Notes: generated by a model from the sequence alone, not told the origin. A stretch of DNA of 47,062 nucleotides from Caulobacter sp. D5 (GCF_003185805.1 NZ_QHJY01000101.1:1-47062); one strand, 5' to 3'; shown: positions 16,532 to 25,407, numbered from the stretch's first letter. Made by a program: numbers and translations.

Positions 16532-17641
16532 TCAAGAAAGCAGCTCTGCTACCGTTTCGCCGATGGCGAGGCTGCTGGTCAGGCCCGGGCTCTCGATGCC
16601 GAACAGCGCCACGAGGCCCGGCAGGCCGTGGGTGTCGGCGCCGCGCAGTTGGAAGTCGGGCTGGGGCTCGTCCGGACCATGCAGCTTGGGCCGCACCCCG
16701 GCGTAGTCGGGGCTGAGGGCGCCGTCGGGCAGGCCCGGCCAGAACTTGCGGATATAGGCGGCGAAGGCGTCGGCCCGGTTCGGATCGACGGAGTAGTCGG
16801 GCGCGGGCACGTATTCGAGGTCGGGCCCGAACACCGCCTGGCCGCCCATGTCGTTGCGATAGTGGGTGCCCAGCGCCCCATGGATCGGCGGCGGATAGAC
16901 GAGGCGCTGGAACGGCGCCTTGCCCATGAGCCGGAAATAGACGCCCTTGCCGTAGTGGGCGGCCGGGATCTGGTCGGCCGGAAAGCCCTCGATGCTCGCC
17001 GCCACGGCCTGGGAAGACAGCCCCGGCGCGGTGACCAGCAGGCGCGTGGTCAGGGTGGTCGGCTCGGCGCCGCCGGCCCGTACGGTGAAGCCGCCGCCCT
17101 CCAGCGGGGTCGCGCCCTCGAACGGCGTGGAGAGCACCACCGCCCCGCCGGCGGCCTCGATCTCGCCCTGCAGGGCCAGCATGTAGTCATGGCTGGCGAA
17201 GACGCCGCTTTCCGGCGACAGCAGCGCCGCGTGGGCGTTGAGGCCCGGCTCCAGCGCCTGGGCCTGGGCGCCGGTGAGCCGTTCCATGCCCTCGACGTCG
17301 TTGGCCAGGGCCTGGTCCCAGATGGCGTCGAGGCGGGCGATCTCGTCGTCGCTGGTGGCCACCACCAGCTTGCCGCACTTCTTGTAGGCGACCTTGTGGG
17401 CGTCGAGGAAGGCATAGAGCCGCCGCCGCCCCTGCACGCACAGCCGGGCCTTCAGCGAACCGGTCGGATAATAGAGCCCGCCATGGATCACCTCGGAATT
17501 GCGCGACGACACGCCCTGGCCGATGTGGCCCTCGGCCTCCAGCACGGCGACGATCAGCCCGCGCTGGCTCAGAGCGTAGCCGCAGGCCAGCCCCACGGCG
17601 CCGGCGCCAACCACCACGGCGTCGAAATCGAACTCGGTCAT
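16532..17641 (-). CDS. FAD-dependent oxidoreductase, L-2-hydroxyglutarate oxidase-like
   Basis: A 369-residue DAO-superfamily protein. The N-terminus has the dinucleotide-binding motif VVVGAGAVGLACGYALSQRG, followed by SSRNSEVIHGGLYYPTGSLK, which is typical of the L-2-hydroxyglutarate dehydrogenase/oxidase family, and a C-terminal FAD contact (LFGIESPGLTSSLAIG). By family it oxidises L-2-hydroxyglutarate to 2-oxoglutarate; a related hydroxy acid is possible. It overlaps the stop codon of the ParE-like toxin by four bases, so it is the third gene of that operon. This places a metabolic enzyme under the same transcript and perhaps autorepression as a toxin-antitoxin pair. Confidence 0.82.
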   Translation of the reverse strand: MTEFDFDAVVVGAGAVGLACGYALSQRGLIVAVLEAEGHIGQGVSSRNSEVIHGGLYYPTGSLKARLCVQGRRRLYAFLDAHKVAYKKCGKLVVATSDDEIARLDAIWDQALANDVEGMERLTGAQAQALEPGLNAHAALLSPESGVFASHDYMLALQGEIEAAGGAVVLSTPFEGATPLEGGGFTVRAGGAEPTTLTTRLLVTAPGLSSQAVAASIEGFPADQIPAAHYGKGVYFRLMGKAPFQRLVYPPPIHGALGTHYRNDMGGQAVFGPDLEYVPAPDYSVDPNRADAFAAYIRKFWPGLPDGALSPDYAGVRPKLHGPDEPQPDFQLRGADTHGLPGLVALFGIESPGLTSSLAIGETVAELLS

Positions 17642-17913
17642 TTGAGGGTCGCTGAATGTTCGATGGAACGGATGATCACCGCGTCGTCCGCCACCTCGTA
17701 AAAGATCACATAGGCGCCGTGCGGCAGTCGGCGAAAACGAGGGTGGCTGGCGACCGCCTGAGCCATATAGGGCGCAAAGGCGAGCTGCTCGAAACGCTCC
17801 ATCAGGCTCTCGATAAAGCGGACGCCGGCGCGAGGGCTGTCCTCTGCGATATAGTCGCGAATTCGCGTCAAGTCGCGCCGAGCGCGCGGCGTCAGGAAAT
17901 AGGGAAGGCTCAC
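17638..17913 (-). CDS. ParE/RelE-superfamily toxin
   Basis: A 91-residue protein with the ParE-type pattern LTPRARRDLTRIRDYIAED, an internal helical region and the C-terminal strand pattern YVIFYEVADDAVIIRSIEHS. It follows the antitoxin gene with a four-base ATGA-type overlap, the standard antitoxin-first order. ParE toxins target DNA gyrase; RelE ones cleave mRNA. The spacing and RIRDYI pattern favour ParE. Its stop overlaps the start of the oxidoreductase. The length (91 residues) is normal, so it looks intact. Confidence 0.85.
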   Translation of the reverse strand: MSLPYFLTPRARRDLTRIRDYIAEDSPRAGVRFIESLMERFEQLAFAPYMAQAVASHPRFRRLPHGAYVIFYEVADDAVIIRSIEHSATLK

Positions 17914-18215
17914 TCGCCGGAGGCCTTGGCCCGCGCCTTCAGATCCGCCAGCATTTCAGACAGGAATTGACGGCCATCGACATGCTCGGCCGGATCGACG
18001 GCTTCCATTTCCAGTTCGTCGAGCAAGGCCTCGAGCTTGTCCGAACCACCGACGATGTCGACCGCTCGGCGATAGTTGAGCTCCGCCAGTTCGGCAGCGA
18101 CGCCCTCTTCCAGCGAAGCGAACTCGCCCCGCTCGACCCGCGCCAGGAGGCCAGCCGCGTCCTCGGCGCTCAAGGTCACCGTCACCTGGTCTGGATGTCG
18201 AACCGGCCTGTTCAT
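17910..18215 (-). CDS. Antitoxin of the ParDE-type pair
   Basis: A 101-residue protein from the ATG at 18215; an ORF extends to 18251, but MNRPVRHPDQVTVTLSAEDA begins like a compact beta-strand-led antitoxin. It overlaps the toxin start by four bases. The N-terminal strand QVTVTLSAED and the following short helices are consistent with a ribbon-helix-helix DNA-binding part, and the acidic C-terminus (about 70-101) fits the toxin-binding tail. By family it neutralises the toxin and represses the operon. The exact antitoxin class is not certain; its pairing with the adjacent ParE is the main support. Confidence 0.72.
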   Translation of the reverse strand: MNRPVRHPDQVTVTLSAEDAAGLLARVERGEFASLEEGVAAELAELNYRRAVDIVGGSDKLEALLDELEMEAVDPAEHVDGRQFLSEMLADLKARAKASGE

Positions 18216-18330
18216 GGCGGGAAGCCTAGCACGAACCTCCCCGCCCGCCACGGCTCATGGCGTGCCGGGCGCTCGCCCCTGCGTTGCGAGCCGCATGAAA
18301 CTTCGCCATAAGCGGTGCGGGGGATTTTCC

Positions 18331-19143
18331 ATGACCGTACGCCTTCTCGCCCTGGCCGCCAGCCTCGCCGTCGCCGGGCCAGCTCTTGCCGATCCCGCGC
18401 CGCCCGTGCGCGAACTGACCGAGGGCGTCGTCTGGAAGAGCAAGCCGGGCCAGATGGATCTCGATCGTTATTACCCAGAGGAAGCGCGCCGAAAGGCCCT
18501 TTCCGGCTGGGCGCTGATGCGCTGCCGGGTGTCGGCCAAGGGCGAGATGGAGGCCTGCCGCGCGCCGGCGTCCTCGCCCGAGGGCGCGCATTTCGACGAC
18601 ATGGCCCTGAAGCTGGCCCCGAAGTTCCGCATGGAGCCGACCACCGCCGACGGCCAGCCGGTGGGCGGGGCGATGATCACCATCCCCATCACGCTCGTCG
18701 GCGGTCCGGACGGCGGAAAGCCTCCGCCGGTCAGCTACCAGCCAGGACGCGCGGCCGCCGCCCTGATCCCGGCCAAGACCGGTTCGATCCCCTGCCCCGC
18801 CGCCGACGCCCCCGACCAGCAATGCCATTTGCAGGCGATCACCTGGGAAGACAGGCCCGCGCTGACCGTCGCGGCTCCCCTGATCCTGGCCGTGGGTCCC
18901 GCCGAGGGCATGGCCAACCTGGAATGCACGGCGCGCGCCGGCCAGCTCGTGGACTGCGAGGCCAGCGGTCCGGCCCTGACGCCGGCAGCGCGCGAGGCGA
19001 TGCTGGCGCTGGCCCCCGCCTTCAAGCCGCCCAAACGCGCTGCGGGCGGCGCGTCCACCGAAGGCCAGCGGATCTTCACCGTGTTCGACTGGACCACGCT
19101 GAGCCGGATCTACGGCGCGGTGTACGGCGGCAAGGCCCGGTAG
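18331..19143 (+). CDS. Exported protein with TonB C-terminal-like domain
   Basis: A 270-residue protein with a clean signal peptide (RLLALAASLAVAGPALAD) from the ATG at 18331, which follows a G-rich ribosome site; a longer frame exists upstream but would disrupt the signal. Residues about 30-135 resemble the energy-transducer TonB C-terminal fold (YYPEEARRKALSGWALMRCR, then VGGAMITIPITLVGG). The second half may be a weaker repeat of the same domain. It lacks the inner-membrane anchor and Pro-rich spacer of true TonB, so it is a soluble, presumably periplasmic relative with unknown partner. It is convergent with ior, 7 bases apart. Confidence 0.75.
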   Translation: MTVRLLALAASLAVAGPALADPAPPVRELTEGVVWKSKPGQMDLDRYYPEEARRKALSGWALMRCRVSAKGEMEACRAPASSPEGAHFDDMALKLAPKFRMEPTTADGQPVGGAMITIPITLVGGPDGGKPPPVSYQPGRAAAALIPAKTGSIPCPAADAPDQQCHLQAITWEDRPALTVAAPLILAVGPAEGMANLECTARAGQLVDCEASGPALTPAAREAMLALAPAFKPPKRAAGGASTEGQRIFTVFDWTTLSRIYGAVYGGKAR

Positions 19144-19150
19144 GAGGGCC

Positions 19151-22100
19151 TCAGCCCTCCCACTGCCCCCACAGCTTCGCCGCCGTCGCCTTGGCCTTCT
19201 CGACCGCCGCTTCCTTGACGTGGCCATAGCCGCGGATCTCGGACGGAACCTCGGCCAGCTTCAGCGCCAAGGCCTTGCGCTCGGGACGCAGGCCGGCGAC
19301 CAGGCGATCGAGCGTGACCTCGTAGTCGGCGATCAGGCCACGCTCCATCCGGCGCTCCTCGGTCTTGCCGAAGATGTCGAAGGCCCCGCCGCGCAAGCCC
19401 TTCATGCGGGCGATCATCGGAAAGGCCAGATCCAGCATCCAGCCGCCGAAGGCGATCTTGCGCGGCTTGCCGTCCTTGCCCTTGGGCGCGATCAGCGGCG
19501 GCGACAGCCAGACCTTGGCCTTGCCGCCCTTGAAGGTCCCGGCCAGTTCCTGGGCGAAGCGGCCGTCGGTGTAGAGACGGGCGACCTCGTACTCGTCCTT
19601 GTAGGCCATCAGCTTGTAGAGATTGGTCGCCGCCGCGCGGGTCAGCGGCAGGTCCGCCCCTTCGCCGACCATGGCGACCTCGGCGTGGCGCACCTTGGAA
19701 ATCCGCTCGGCGTAGTGGGCGGCGTAGTGGGCGTCCTGGTAGGCGACCAGATCCTCGACGCGGCGGGCGATCAGGGCGTCCAGCGGCTCGGTCTGGGGCG
19801 TGGGGACGTCGGTCGGCTTGTCGCCGGCCGCGGCCGGGTCGAAGGCGATCTGGCGGCCCAGCTCGAAGGCCTGCAGGTTGGCGTCGGCGTCCACCCCGTT
19901 CAGCTTGATGGCCCGGTAGAGGGCGCGGCTGGAGAGCGGGATCACCCCGCGCTGCCAGGCGAAGCCGACCATGATCATGTTGGCGTAGATGGCGTCGCCG
20001 AAGCGGCTCTCGGCCAGGCGCTGGGCCGGACAGGCGTCGAAGGCCTTGGTCGCGGCCTTGACCCGCCGGGCCATCGCCCCGCCGTCGAAGCGCACGTCGC
20101 GGCTGGTGACGAAGTCGGCCGTAGGAGCGAAATCGCTGTTGCCGAAGGCCATGGTGCGGTCCTTGGCGTAGAGCGACAGGGCCTCGGGGCTGGCGGCGAC
20201 CAGCAGGTCGCAGGCGATCAGCACGTCGGCGCTGGCCGCCGGCACGCGGCCGCCGACGATGGTGTCCTCCAGCTCGCCGATCTTGACGTGGCTGAACACC
20301 GCCCCGCCCTTCTGGGCGAGGCCCGTCATGTCGACCACGCTGCCGGCGCGGCCGTCGATGTGGGCGGCCATGGCCAGGATCGAGGCGACGGTGGTCACCC
20401 CGGTGCCGCCGACGCCGGTGAAGATGATCCGCCGCACCCCGTGGAAGTCCTCGAACGCCGGCAGCGGCGTGGAATCGACCGACAGCGGCGCGGGCTTGAC
20501 CTTCTCGCCGGCCTTCTCGGCGCCTTCCAGGGTGATGAAGGACGGGCAGAAGCCCTCCAGGCACGAATAGTCCTGATTGCAGCTGGACTGGTTGATCTTG
20601 CGCTTGCGGCCGAAGGCGGTGTCGAGCGGTTCGATCGACACGCAGTTGGACTTCACCGAGCAGTCGCCGCAGCCCTCGCAGACCAGCGGGTTGATGAAGA
20701 CCTTCTGGGTCGCCTTGGCCATCGTCCCGCGCTTGCGGCGCCGGCGCTTCTCGGTGGCGCAGGTCTGGTCGTAGAGCAGCACCGTGGTTCCGGGCGTGTC
20801 GCGCAGCATCTGCTGCACGCTCATCAGTTCGGCGCGCGGGAAGATCTCGACGCCGGGCGCCAGGTCGGTCACCGCCTCGTAGCGCTTGAGGTCATCCACG
20901 ACGATGACGGTCTTGGAGACGCCTTCGCTGGCCAGTTGGCGGGTGATCTGGGCGGGGGTGAAGCCGCTTTCGGCGCGCTGGCCGCCGGTCATGGCCACCG
21001 CGTCGTTGAACAGCAGCTTGTAGGTGATGTGCGCCCCCGCCGCGACGGCGGCCCGGATCGCCAGGGATCCCGAGTGGTTGTAGGTGCCGTCGCCCAGGTT
21101 CTGGAAGACGTGCTTCTCGGTGGTGAAGGGCGCCGCGCCCACCCAGGTCAGGCCCTCGCCGCCCATGTGGGTGTTGAGGTCGGTCGAGGGGTCGTTGAAG
21201 CCGGCCATGTAGTGACAGCCGATGCCGGCCAGGGCCCGCGAGCCCTCGGGCAGCTTGGTCGAGGTGTTGTGCGGGCAGCCCGAGCAGAAGAACGGCTTGC
21301 GGGCTTGGTCGGCGGCCAGGCTGACGGCGGCGACGCCGGCGGCCGAGACGCGGTCGAGATAGGCCCGGGCGCGCTCCATGTGCGGCCCCGGCGGCAAGCG
21401 ATCGTAGATCGCCAGGGCGATTTCGGCCACCGACAGCGAACCCAGCTCCGACAGCAGCGGATGGCCCTTCTCGTCGGTCTTGCCGATGATGCGGGGCCGG
21501 GCTTGCGCGGGAAGATCATACAGCGCTGCGCGCGCTTGGGGCTCGATCAGGGCGCGCTTGTGCTCGATGACCATGAGCGTTTCGAGACCGGCGGCGAAGG
21601 CGCGCAGGCCCAGAGGCTCCAGCGGCCAGGGCATGCCGACCTTGTAGACCGAAACGCCCAGATCGGCGGCTTCCTGCAGGCTCACGCCCATGGCCGAGAA
21701 GGCCTCCAGCACGTCCTTGTAGGCCTGACCCTGGCAGACGATGCCCAGGCGGGCCTTGCCCACCCGCACGTGCGAGGCGCCCAGCACCACGCGGTCGATC
21801 TGGTTGGCGCGGGCGAAGGCCAGGGCGGCGGGGATCTTGTGCAGACGGAGCCGGCGCTCCTTCTCCATCGGCTGGTCCTTCAGCCGGATGCCGAGGCCCC
21901 CGGGCGGCATCGGAAAGTCCGGGATCACCGCGTGGTGGCGATCCAGCGACACGTCGATGGTGACGCCGCTGTCCATGGTGTCGGCCAGGGCGATCAGGCC
22001 GGTCCACAGGCCGGAGAAGCGCGACATGGCGATGCCGAGAAGCCCGTAGTCGAGCACCTCCTGCACGTCGGCCGGCGACAGCACGGGGATCTCGAAGTCC

Positions 22101-22591
22101 TGGAAGGCGAACTCCGACTGCGACGGCAGGGTCGAGCTCTTGCAGGCGTGGTCGTCGCCGGCCACGGCCAGCACGCCGCCGGTCGGGAAGGTCCCCGCGA
22201 AATTGGCGTGCTTGAAGACGTCGCCGGTGCGGTCGACGCCGGGCGCCTTGCCGTACCAGAGGCCATAGACGCCGTCGTGGGTCGCGCCGGGGAACAGGTT
22301 GGCCTGCTGGCTGCCCCAGACGGCGGTGGCGGCCAGGTCCTCGTTGAGGCCTTCCTTGAAGACCACGTCGTGGGCGGTGAGCAGCTTGTTGATGCGCGCG
22401 GCCTGCTGGTCGAGACCGCCCAGGGGCGAGCCGCGATAGCCCGACATGAAGCCGGCGGTGTTCAGTCCGGCGAGTCGATCCAGGCGCTTTCGATCGAGCA
22501 GCACACGGAGCAGCGCCTGCACGCCAGTGATGAAGGCGCGACCATCTTCGAGCACATATTTGTCGTCGAGCGTGACTTCCGAGTGCCGCAT
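19151..22591 (-). CDS. Fused indolepyruvate:ferredoxin oxidoreductase (alpha-beta)
   Basis: A 1146-residue protein covering both subunits of the archaeal IorAB enzyme plus the thiamine-dependent core. Residues about 40-620 carry the TPP-enzyme domains (FMSGYRGSPLGGLDQQ, CPHNTSTKLPEG, GIGCHYMAG). Around 630-690 are cysteine motifs for iron-sulfur centres (CEGCGDC, then further Cys). The gamma-type domain follows near residue 720 (GVGGTGVTTVASILA). By family it converts arylpyruvates, chiefly indolepyruvate, to acyl-CoA with reduction of ferredoxin. A strong GGGAGGA ribosome site precedes the ATG at 22591. A divergent Lrp-family gene begins 142 bases away and is the likely regulator. Length is typical of the bacterial fused form. 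Confidence 0.93.
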   Translation of the reverse strand: MRHSEVTLDDKYVLEDGRAFITGVQALLRVLLDRKRLDRLAGLNTAGFMSGYRGSPLGGLDQQAARINKLLTAHDVVFKEGLNEDLAATAVWGSQQANLFPGATHDGVYGLWYGKAPGVDRTGDVFKHANFAGTFPTGGVLAVAGDDHACKSSTLPSQSEFAFQDFEIPVLSPADVQEVLDYGLLGIAMSRFSGLWTGLIALADTMDSGVTIDVSLDRHHAVIPDFPMPPGGLGIRLKDQPMEKERRLRLHKIPAALAFARANQIDRVVLGASHVRVGKARLGIVCQGQAYKDVLEAFSAMGVSLQEAADLGVSVYKVGMPWPLEPLGLRAFAAGLETLMVIEHKRALIEPQARAALYDLPAQARPRIIGKTDEKGHPLLSELGSLSVAEIALAIYDRLPPGPHMERARAYLDRVSAAGVAAVSLAADQARKPFFCSGCPHNTSTKLPEGSRALAGIGCHYMAGFNDPSTDLNTHMGGEGLTWVGAAPFTTEKHVFQNLGDGTYNHSGSLAIRAAVAAGAHITYKLLFNDAVAMTGGQRAESGFTPAQITRQLASEGVSKTVIVVDDLKRYEAVTDLAPGVEIFPRAELMSVQQMLRDTPGTTVLLYDQTCATEKRRRRKRGTMAKATQKVFINPLVCEGCGDCSVKSNCVSIEPLDTAFGRKRKINQSSCNQDYSCLEGFCPSFITLEGAEKAGEKVKPAPLSVDSTPLPAFEDFHGVRRIIFTGVGGTGVTTVASILAMAAHIDGRAGSVVDMTGLAQKGGAVFSHVKIGELEDTIVGGRVPAASADVLIACDLLVAASPEALSLYAKDRTMAFGNSDFAPTADFVTSRDVRFDGGAMARRVKAATKAFDACPAQRLAESRFGDAIYANMIMVGFAWQRGVIPLSSRALYRAIKLNGVDADANLQAFELGRQIAFDPAAAGDKPTDVPTPQTEPLDALIARRVEDLVAYQDAHYAAHYAERISKVRHAEVAMVGEGADLPLTRAAATNLYKLMAYKDEYEVARLYTDGRFAQELAGTFKGGKAKVWLSPPLIAPKGKDGKPRKIAFGGWMLDLAFPMIARMKGLRGGAFDIFGKTEERRMERGLIADYEVTLDRLVAGLRPERKALALKLAEVPSEIRGYGHVKEAAVEKAKATAAKLWGQWEG

Positions 22592-22635
22592 GGCAAAATT
22601 TTTCCTCCCGGGTCTTTTCGCCCGTCACGCAATAT

Positions 22636-22665
22636 CTTATAGAAGCGCGGAAATTGTTTGCCCAA
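22636..22665 (-). promoter_or_regulatory. Possible ior promoter
   Basis: On the minus strand TTGGGC (22665-22660), an 18-base spacer and TATAAG (22641-22636) resemble a housekeeping promoter, about 45 bases upstream of the ior ATG. A near-palindrome GTTTTGCGC-N9-GCGTCAAAC at 22686-22712 could be an Lrp operator. Confidence 0.4.
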
Positions 22666-22733
22666 GGCGTGCCCGACTCGTGTCGGTTTTGCGCAAGATC
22701 GACGCGTCAAACACCCTCTGGGGGGAGGAATTC

Positions 22734-23231
22734 TTGTCCGAACAACTCGACGCCGTGGATGCCAAGATCCTGGATCTCATCCAACACGACGCCGGACTGT
22801 CCGTCGCCGAGATCGCCGAGCGAGTCGGGCTGTCTTCCAGCCCGTGCTGGCGACGCATCAAGCGACTGGAAGACGCGGGCGTCATCCAGCGCCGCGTGAC
22901 GATTCTCGACCGTGAAAAGCTGGGCCTCGGCTTCGAGGTCTACTGCACGGTCAAGCTGTCGCTGCCGACCAAGGAGAACCTCGAGACCTTCGAGCACGCC
23001 GTGGCCAAGTGGGCGGAAGTCGTCCAGTGCGCCACCGTGACCGGCGCGGCGGACTACGAGATGCGCATCGTCACCCGCGACATGCACGCCTTCGACGAAT
23101 TCCTGCGCGACAAGATCCTGTCGCTGGGCCTGGTGTCGAACATCGAAAGCCGCATCGTCATCCGCGGCGTCAAGAACTCCACGGCCGTGCCGCTCGGCCT
23201 GGTCAGCCCCTACGTTAGCCCGCTGGGCTGA
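22734..23231 (+). CDS. Lrp/AsnC-family transcription regulator
   Basis: A 165-residue protein of full Lrp length. Residues 1-60 form the helix-turn-helix (LDAVDAKILDLIQHDAGLSV, then ERVGLSSSPCWRRIKRLEDAG). Residues about 70-150 form the RAM ligand-sensing domain (VVQCATVTGAADYEMRIVTR). TTG at 22734 is chosen because GGGGGAGG lies at 22721-22728, six bases upstream. By family it binds DNA as an octamer and senses amino acids. Its divergent position beside the aromatic-2-oxoacid enzyme suggests it controls that gene, possibly in response to an aromatic amino acid. That is an inference. A GC-rich hairpin without a U-run sits at 23245-23262. Confidence 0.92.
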   Translation: MSEQLDAVDAKILDLIQHDAGLSVAEIAERVGLSSSPCWRRIKRLEDAGVIQRRVTILDREKLGLGFEVYCTVKLSLPTKENLETFEHAVAKWAEVVQCATVTGAADYEMRIVTRDMHAFDEFLRDKILSLGLVSNIESRIVIRGVKNSTAVPLGLVSPYVSPLG

Positions 23232-23346
23232 GGCTCCCGTTCGGGGGCGGCCTGGGCCGCCCTCGACGAGACCCCTTGCATCCGACGCCGGATGCGTCCT
23301 CCATTGGGCACAAGGTCGGGCTACATCGACCGGGAGGACACGCCCC

Positions 23347-23676
23347 ATGGGCCAGCACGTCGAGCCTGCGGCCGGCGCAGAGCGCTACAGGCGCTTCGCC
23401 GACTTCTATCCCTTCTATCTCTCCGAACATCAGAGCCGCACCAGCCGCCGCCTGCACGTGGTCGGCACGGGCCTGGTCATCATCAGCCTGGTGATGGGCT
23501 TCACGGTCAGCCCGTGGTTCTTCGCGGCCGCGCCGGTCGTCGGCTACGGCTTCGCCTGGGTGGGCCACTTCGTGTTCGAGAAGAATCGCCCCGCCACCTT
23601 CACCTATCCGCTGTTCAGCCTGATGGGCGATTTCCGGCTGTTCTTCGAGACGGTGGCGGGTCGCCGGCCCTGGTAG
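23347..23676 (+). CDS. Mpo1-like (DUF962) membrane protein
   Basis: A 109-residue protein. It has the DUF962/Mpo1 pattern: FYPFYLSEHQSRTSRRLHVV near residue 20, two membrane helices (about 45-75), then WVGHFVFEKNRPATFTYPLF and SLMGDF. In yeast, Mpo1 is a 2-hydroxy fatty-acid dioxygenase of the endoplasmic reticulum; the histidines of the EH and GH motifs there bind iron and are present here. A bacterial role is not settled. The ATG at 23347 follows GGGAGGA. Confidence 0.88.
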   Translation: MGQHVEPAAGAERYRRFADFYPFYLSEHQSRTSRRLHVVGTGLVIISLVMGFTVSPWFFAAAPVVGYGFAWVGHFVFEKNRPATFTYPLFSLMGDFRLFFETVAGRRPW

Positions 23677-23772
23677 CACCAGGAATTCGCGCGTTCGCAC
23701 GCGGTTTTCAGATTGGCGCCGCACTTGCTGCTTAGGTTGGCAAGCGACCCATTTCGAGAAAGCCGCCGCCAG

Positions 23773-24276
23773 ATGTTCCAGAAGAAGAAAGACGCTCCCG
23801 CCCCGCTGGCCCTGGAGCCCCTGGCGACCACGCCCGCAGCCCAGCAGCCGCAGGCCGCCGCGCCGGCTCCGCCGCCCCGTCCCAAGCCCGCCTCGTTGAT
23901 CGCCCAGGGCCTGACCATCCGCGGCGATGTCTCGGGCGACGGCGAACTGCACCTGGACTGCCTGGTGATCGGCGACATCAAGGTCGGCAAGCTGGTCCTG
24001 GGCCCCAACGGCCAGGTGGAAGGCTCGATCGCCGCCCAGGCCATCGAGATCCACGGCAAGGTCAAGGGCACGGTCGCCGCCCGCGCCGTGCGCCTCTACG
24101 GCACCGCCAAGGTCGAGGGCGACATCGCCCACGAGCAACTGGCCATGGAGACCGGCGCCGACTTCCAGGGCCGCAGCGTCAAGTTCACCCGCCCGGCGCC
24201 GCAGCCGGCTCCTGCCCCTGCCCCGGCTGCCCCGGTCGCGACCACGCCGGCCGCCTACGCGCCCGCGGTCGGCTGA
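23773..24276 (+). CDS. Bactofilin family protein
   Basis: A 167-residue protein. A Pro/Ala-rich N-terminus (1-50) precedes a bactofilin beta-helix core (about 52-130: IAQGLTIRGDVSGDGELHLD, CLVIGDIKVGKLVLGPNGQV, EGSIAAQAIEIHGKVKGTV) in which strands repeat every six residues or so. The C-terminal tail is again Pro/Ala-rich. Bactofilins self-assemble into filaments used for cell shape, stalk or peptidoglycan enzyme placement. Here no partner gene is adjacent. Whether this is the equivalent of Caulobacter BacA or BacB, or a third bactofilin, cannot be decided by eye. Confidence 0.88.
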   Translation: MFQKKKDAPAPLALEPLATTPAAQQPQAAAPAPPPRPKPASLIAQGLTIRGDVSGDGELHLDCLVIGDIKVGKLVLGPNGQVEGSIAAQAIEIHGKVKGTVAARAVRLYGTAKVEGDIAHEQLAMETGADFQGRSVKFTRPAPQPAPAPAPAAPVATTPAAYAPAVG

Positions 24277-24359
24277 GCGCTGGAAACTGGTCGCGCGATC
24301 CGGGTATTGTTCTGGCGGGGCGCTCCAGCGGCGCCCGCCAGTTCGAGTGAGGCCCGCCC

Positions 24360-24893
24360 ATGACGACGCCGACCATCCGCCTCGCCCTGATGCTGGCCGC
24401 CCTCGCGGCGGCGGCCGGCTGTTCGCGCAATGACGACAAGGCAGCCGCCCCGGCGGCCGGCGGATCGGCGCCCACGGCGGAATCGGAAGCCGCTCCCGCC
24501 GCCGGCGGCCCGCCCCGGCTGATGCGCCCCGGTCTCTGGAAAACCACCGCCCACACGCCCGGCGGCGCCGAGCGCACTACCACCCAATGCGTGGGCGAAG
24601 GCCAGGACCCGGCCCTGACCGCGGCCCAGGATACGCCCTGCGGCAAGCCCGAGGTCACCCCGGTCATCGACGGCTTCACGATCGAGCTGGCCTGCACCAA
24701 GGACAAGATCGCCTACAGCCTGGCCGGTGTGGTCAAGGGCGACTTCCAGACCCGCACCACCAGCAATCTCGAAATGACCGTCCAGGCCTATGGCGTGAAG
24801 AAGGTCATGAAGCTGCAGAGCGAGAGCGTCTATGTCGGCCCCTGCGACGCGGCCGCCGCGGGGTCGGATCAGGACGAGGCGCAGCCCAAGTAG
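24360..24893 (+). CDS. DUF3617-family lipoprotein
   Basis: A 177-residue protein. Signal peptide with lipobox AAAAGC makes Cys21 the lipidated residue. A Ala/Gly/Pro-rich linker (22-55) leads to a DUF3617 domain: RPGLWKTTAHTPGG, TTTQCVGEGQDP, GFTIELACTKDKIAYSLAGV and VYVGPC. Several cysteines in the domain probably form disulfides in the periplasm. Function of DUF3617 proteins is unknown. It stands alone; the ATG is well fixed by the signal peptide. Confidence 0.85.
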   Translation: MTTPTIRLALMLAALAAAAGCSRNDDKAAAPAAGGSAPTAESEAAPAAGGPPRLMRPGLWKTTAHTPGGAERTTTQCVGEGQDPALTAAQDTPCGKPEVTPVIDGFTIELACTKDKIAYSLAGVVKGDFQTRTTSNLEMTVQAYGVKKVMKLQSESVYVGPCDAAAAGSDQDEAQPK

Positions 24894-25077
24894 AGACAGC
24901 CGGTTTCCACTAGAGAAAATGCCCCGCCTCTAAGCAAAAACCATACCCAAAACAGGCGATGTGGCCCCAACGCCACAAGCGCCGAGCTTCGCGCGTAGCC
25001 TCTATTTTTTACAGGAACAGCAAGGCTTGTAGGTTCATTGTCATCGCATGGGGGTTCCGTGAGTTCGAGGAGCCGAG

Positions 25078-25395
25078 ATGACGATCAGCGGTCCGCACCT
25101 GACCGTAGTGCCGGAAGAAACCGACGGCGCCGAAGTCTATAATCTGACCCGTGGGCCGGAGACGACGGCCCAGCGTCTGCAGCGTCTGCAACAAGAAGCC
25201 CGCCTGCTGGCCCGCGAGGAAGTCGAGGCCCTCGAGCGGGACCTGATCGCCCTGGGCGAACGCGCCCTGCAGATCGCCGAAGGCGGCGAAGCCTATGCCG
25301 TAGGGCTGCGGGAGATGGCCTCGCGGCTGTCGTCCGACCTGCCCCAGAAGGCCCAGTCCCTGCGCGCCATCCTGGAACGCACCGCGCGCGGCTGA
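25078..25395 (+). CDS. Hypothetical coiled-coil protein
   Basis: A 105-residue protein without a recognised family. Residues about 28-100 are predicted helical and heptad-like (AQRLQRLQQEARLLAREEVE, then ALERDLIALGERALQIAEGG), suggesting a coiled coil. GAGGAG about 10 bases before the ATG supports the start. A terminator follows the stop. No neighbour suggests a role. Confidence 0.72.
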   Translation: MTISGPHLTVVPEETDGAEVYNLTRGPETTAQRLQRLQQEARLLAREEVEALERDLIALGERALQIAEGGEAYAVGLREMASRLSSDLPQKAQSLRAILERTARG

Positions 25396-25407
25396 CGCCC
25401 AACGAAA

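Noticed and set aside
19220..22642. An 1140-codon open frame opposite ior
   Set aside because: High GC leaves few stops; the sequence is low-complexity and the minus strand encodes a complete, recognisable enzyme.
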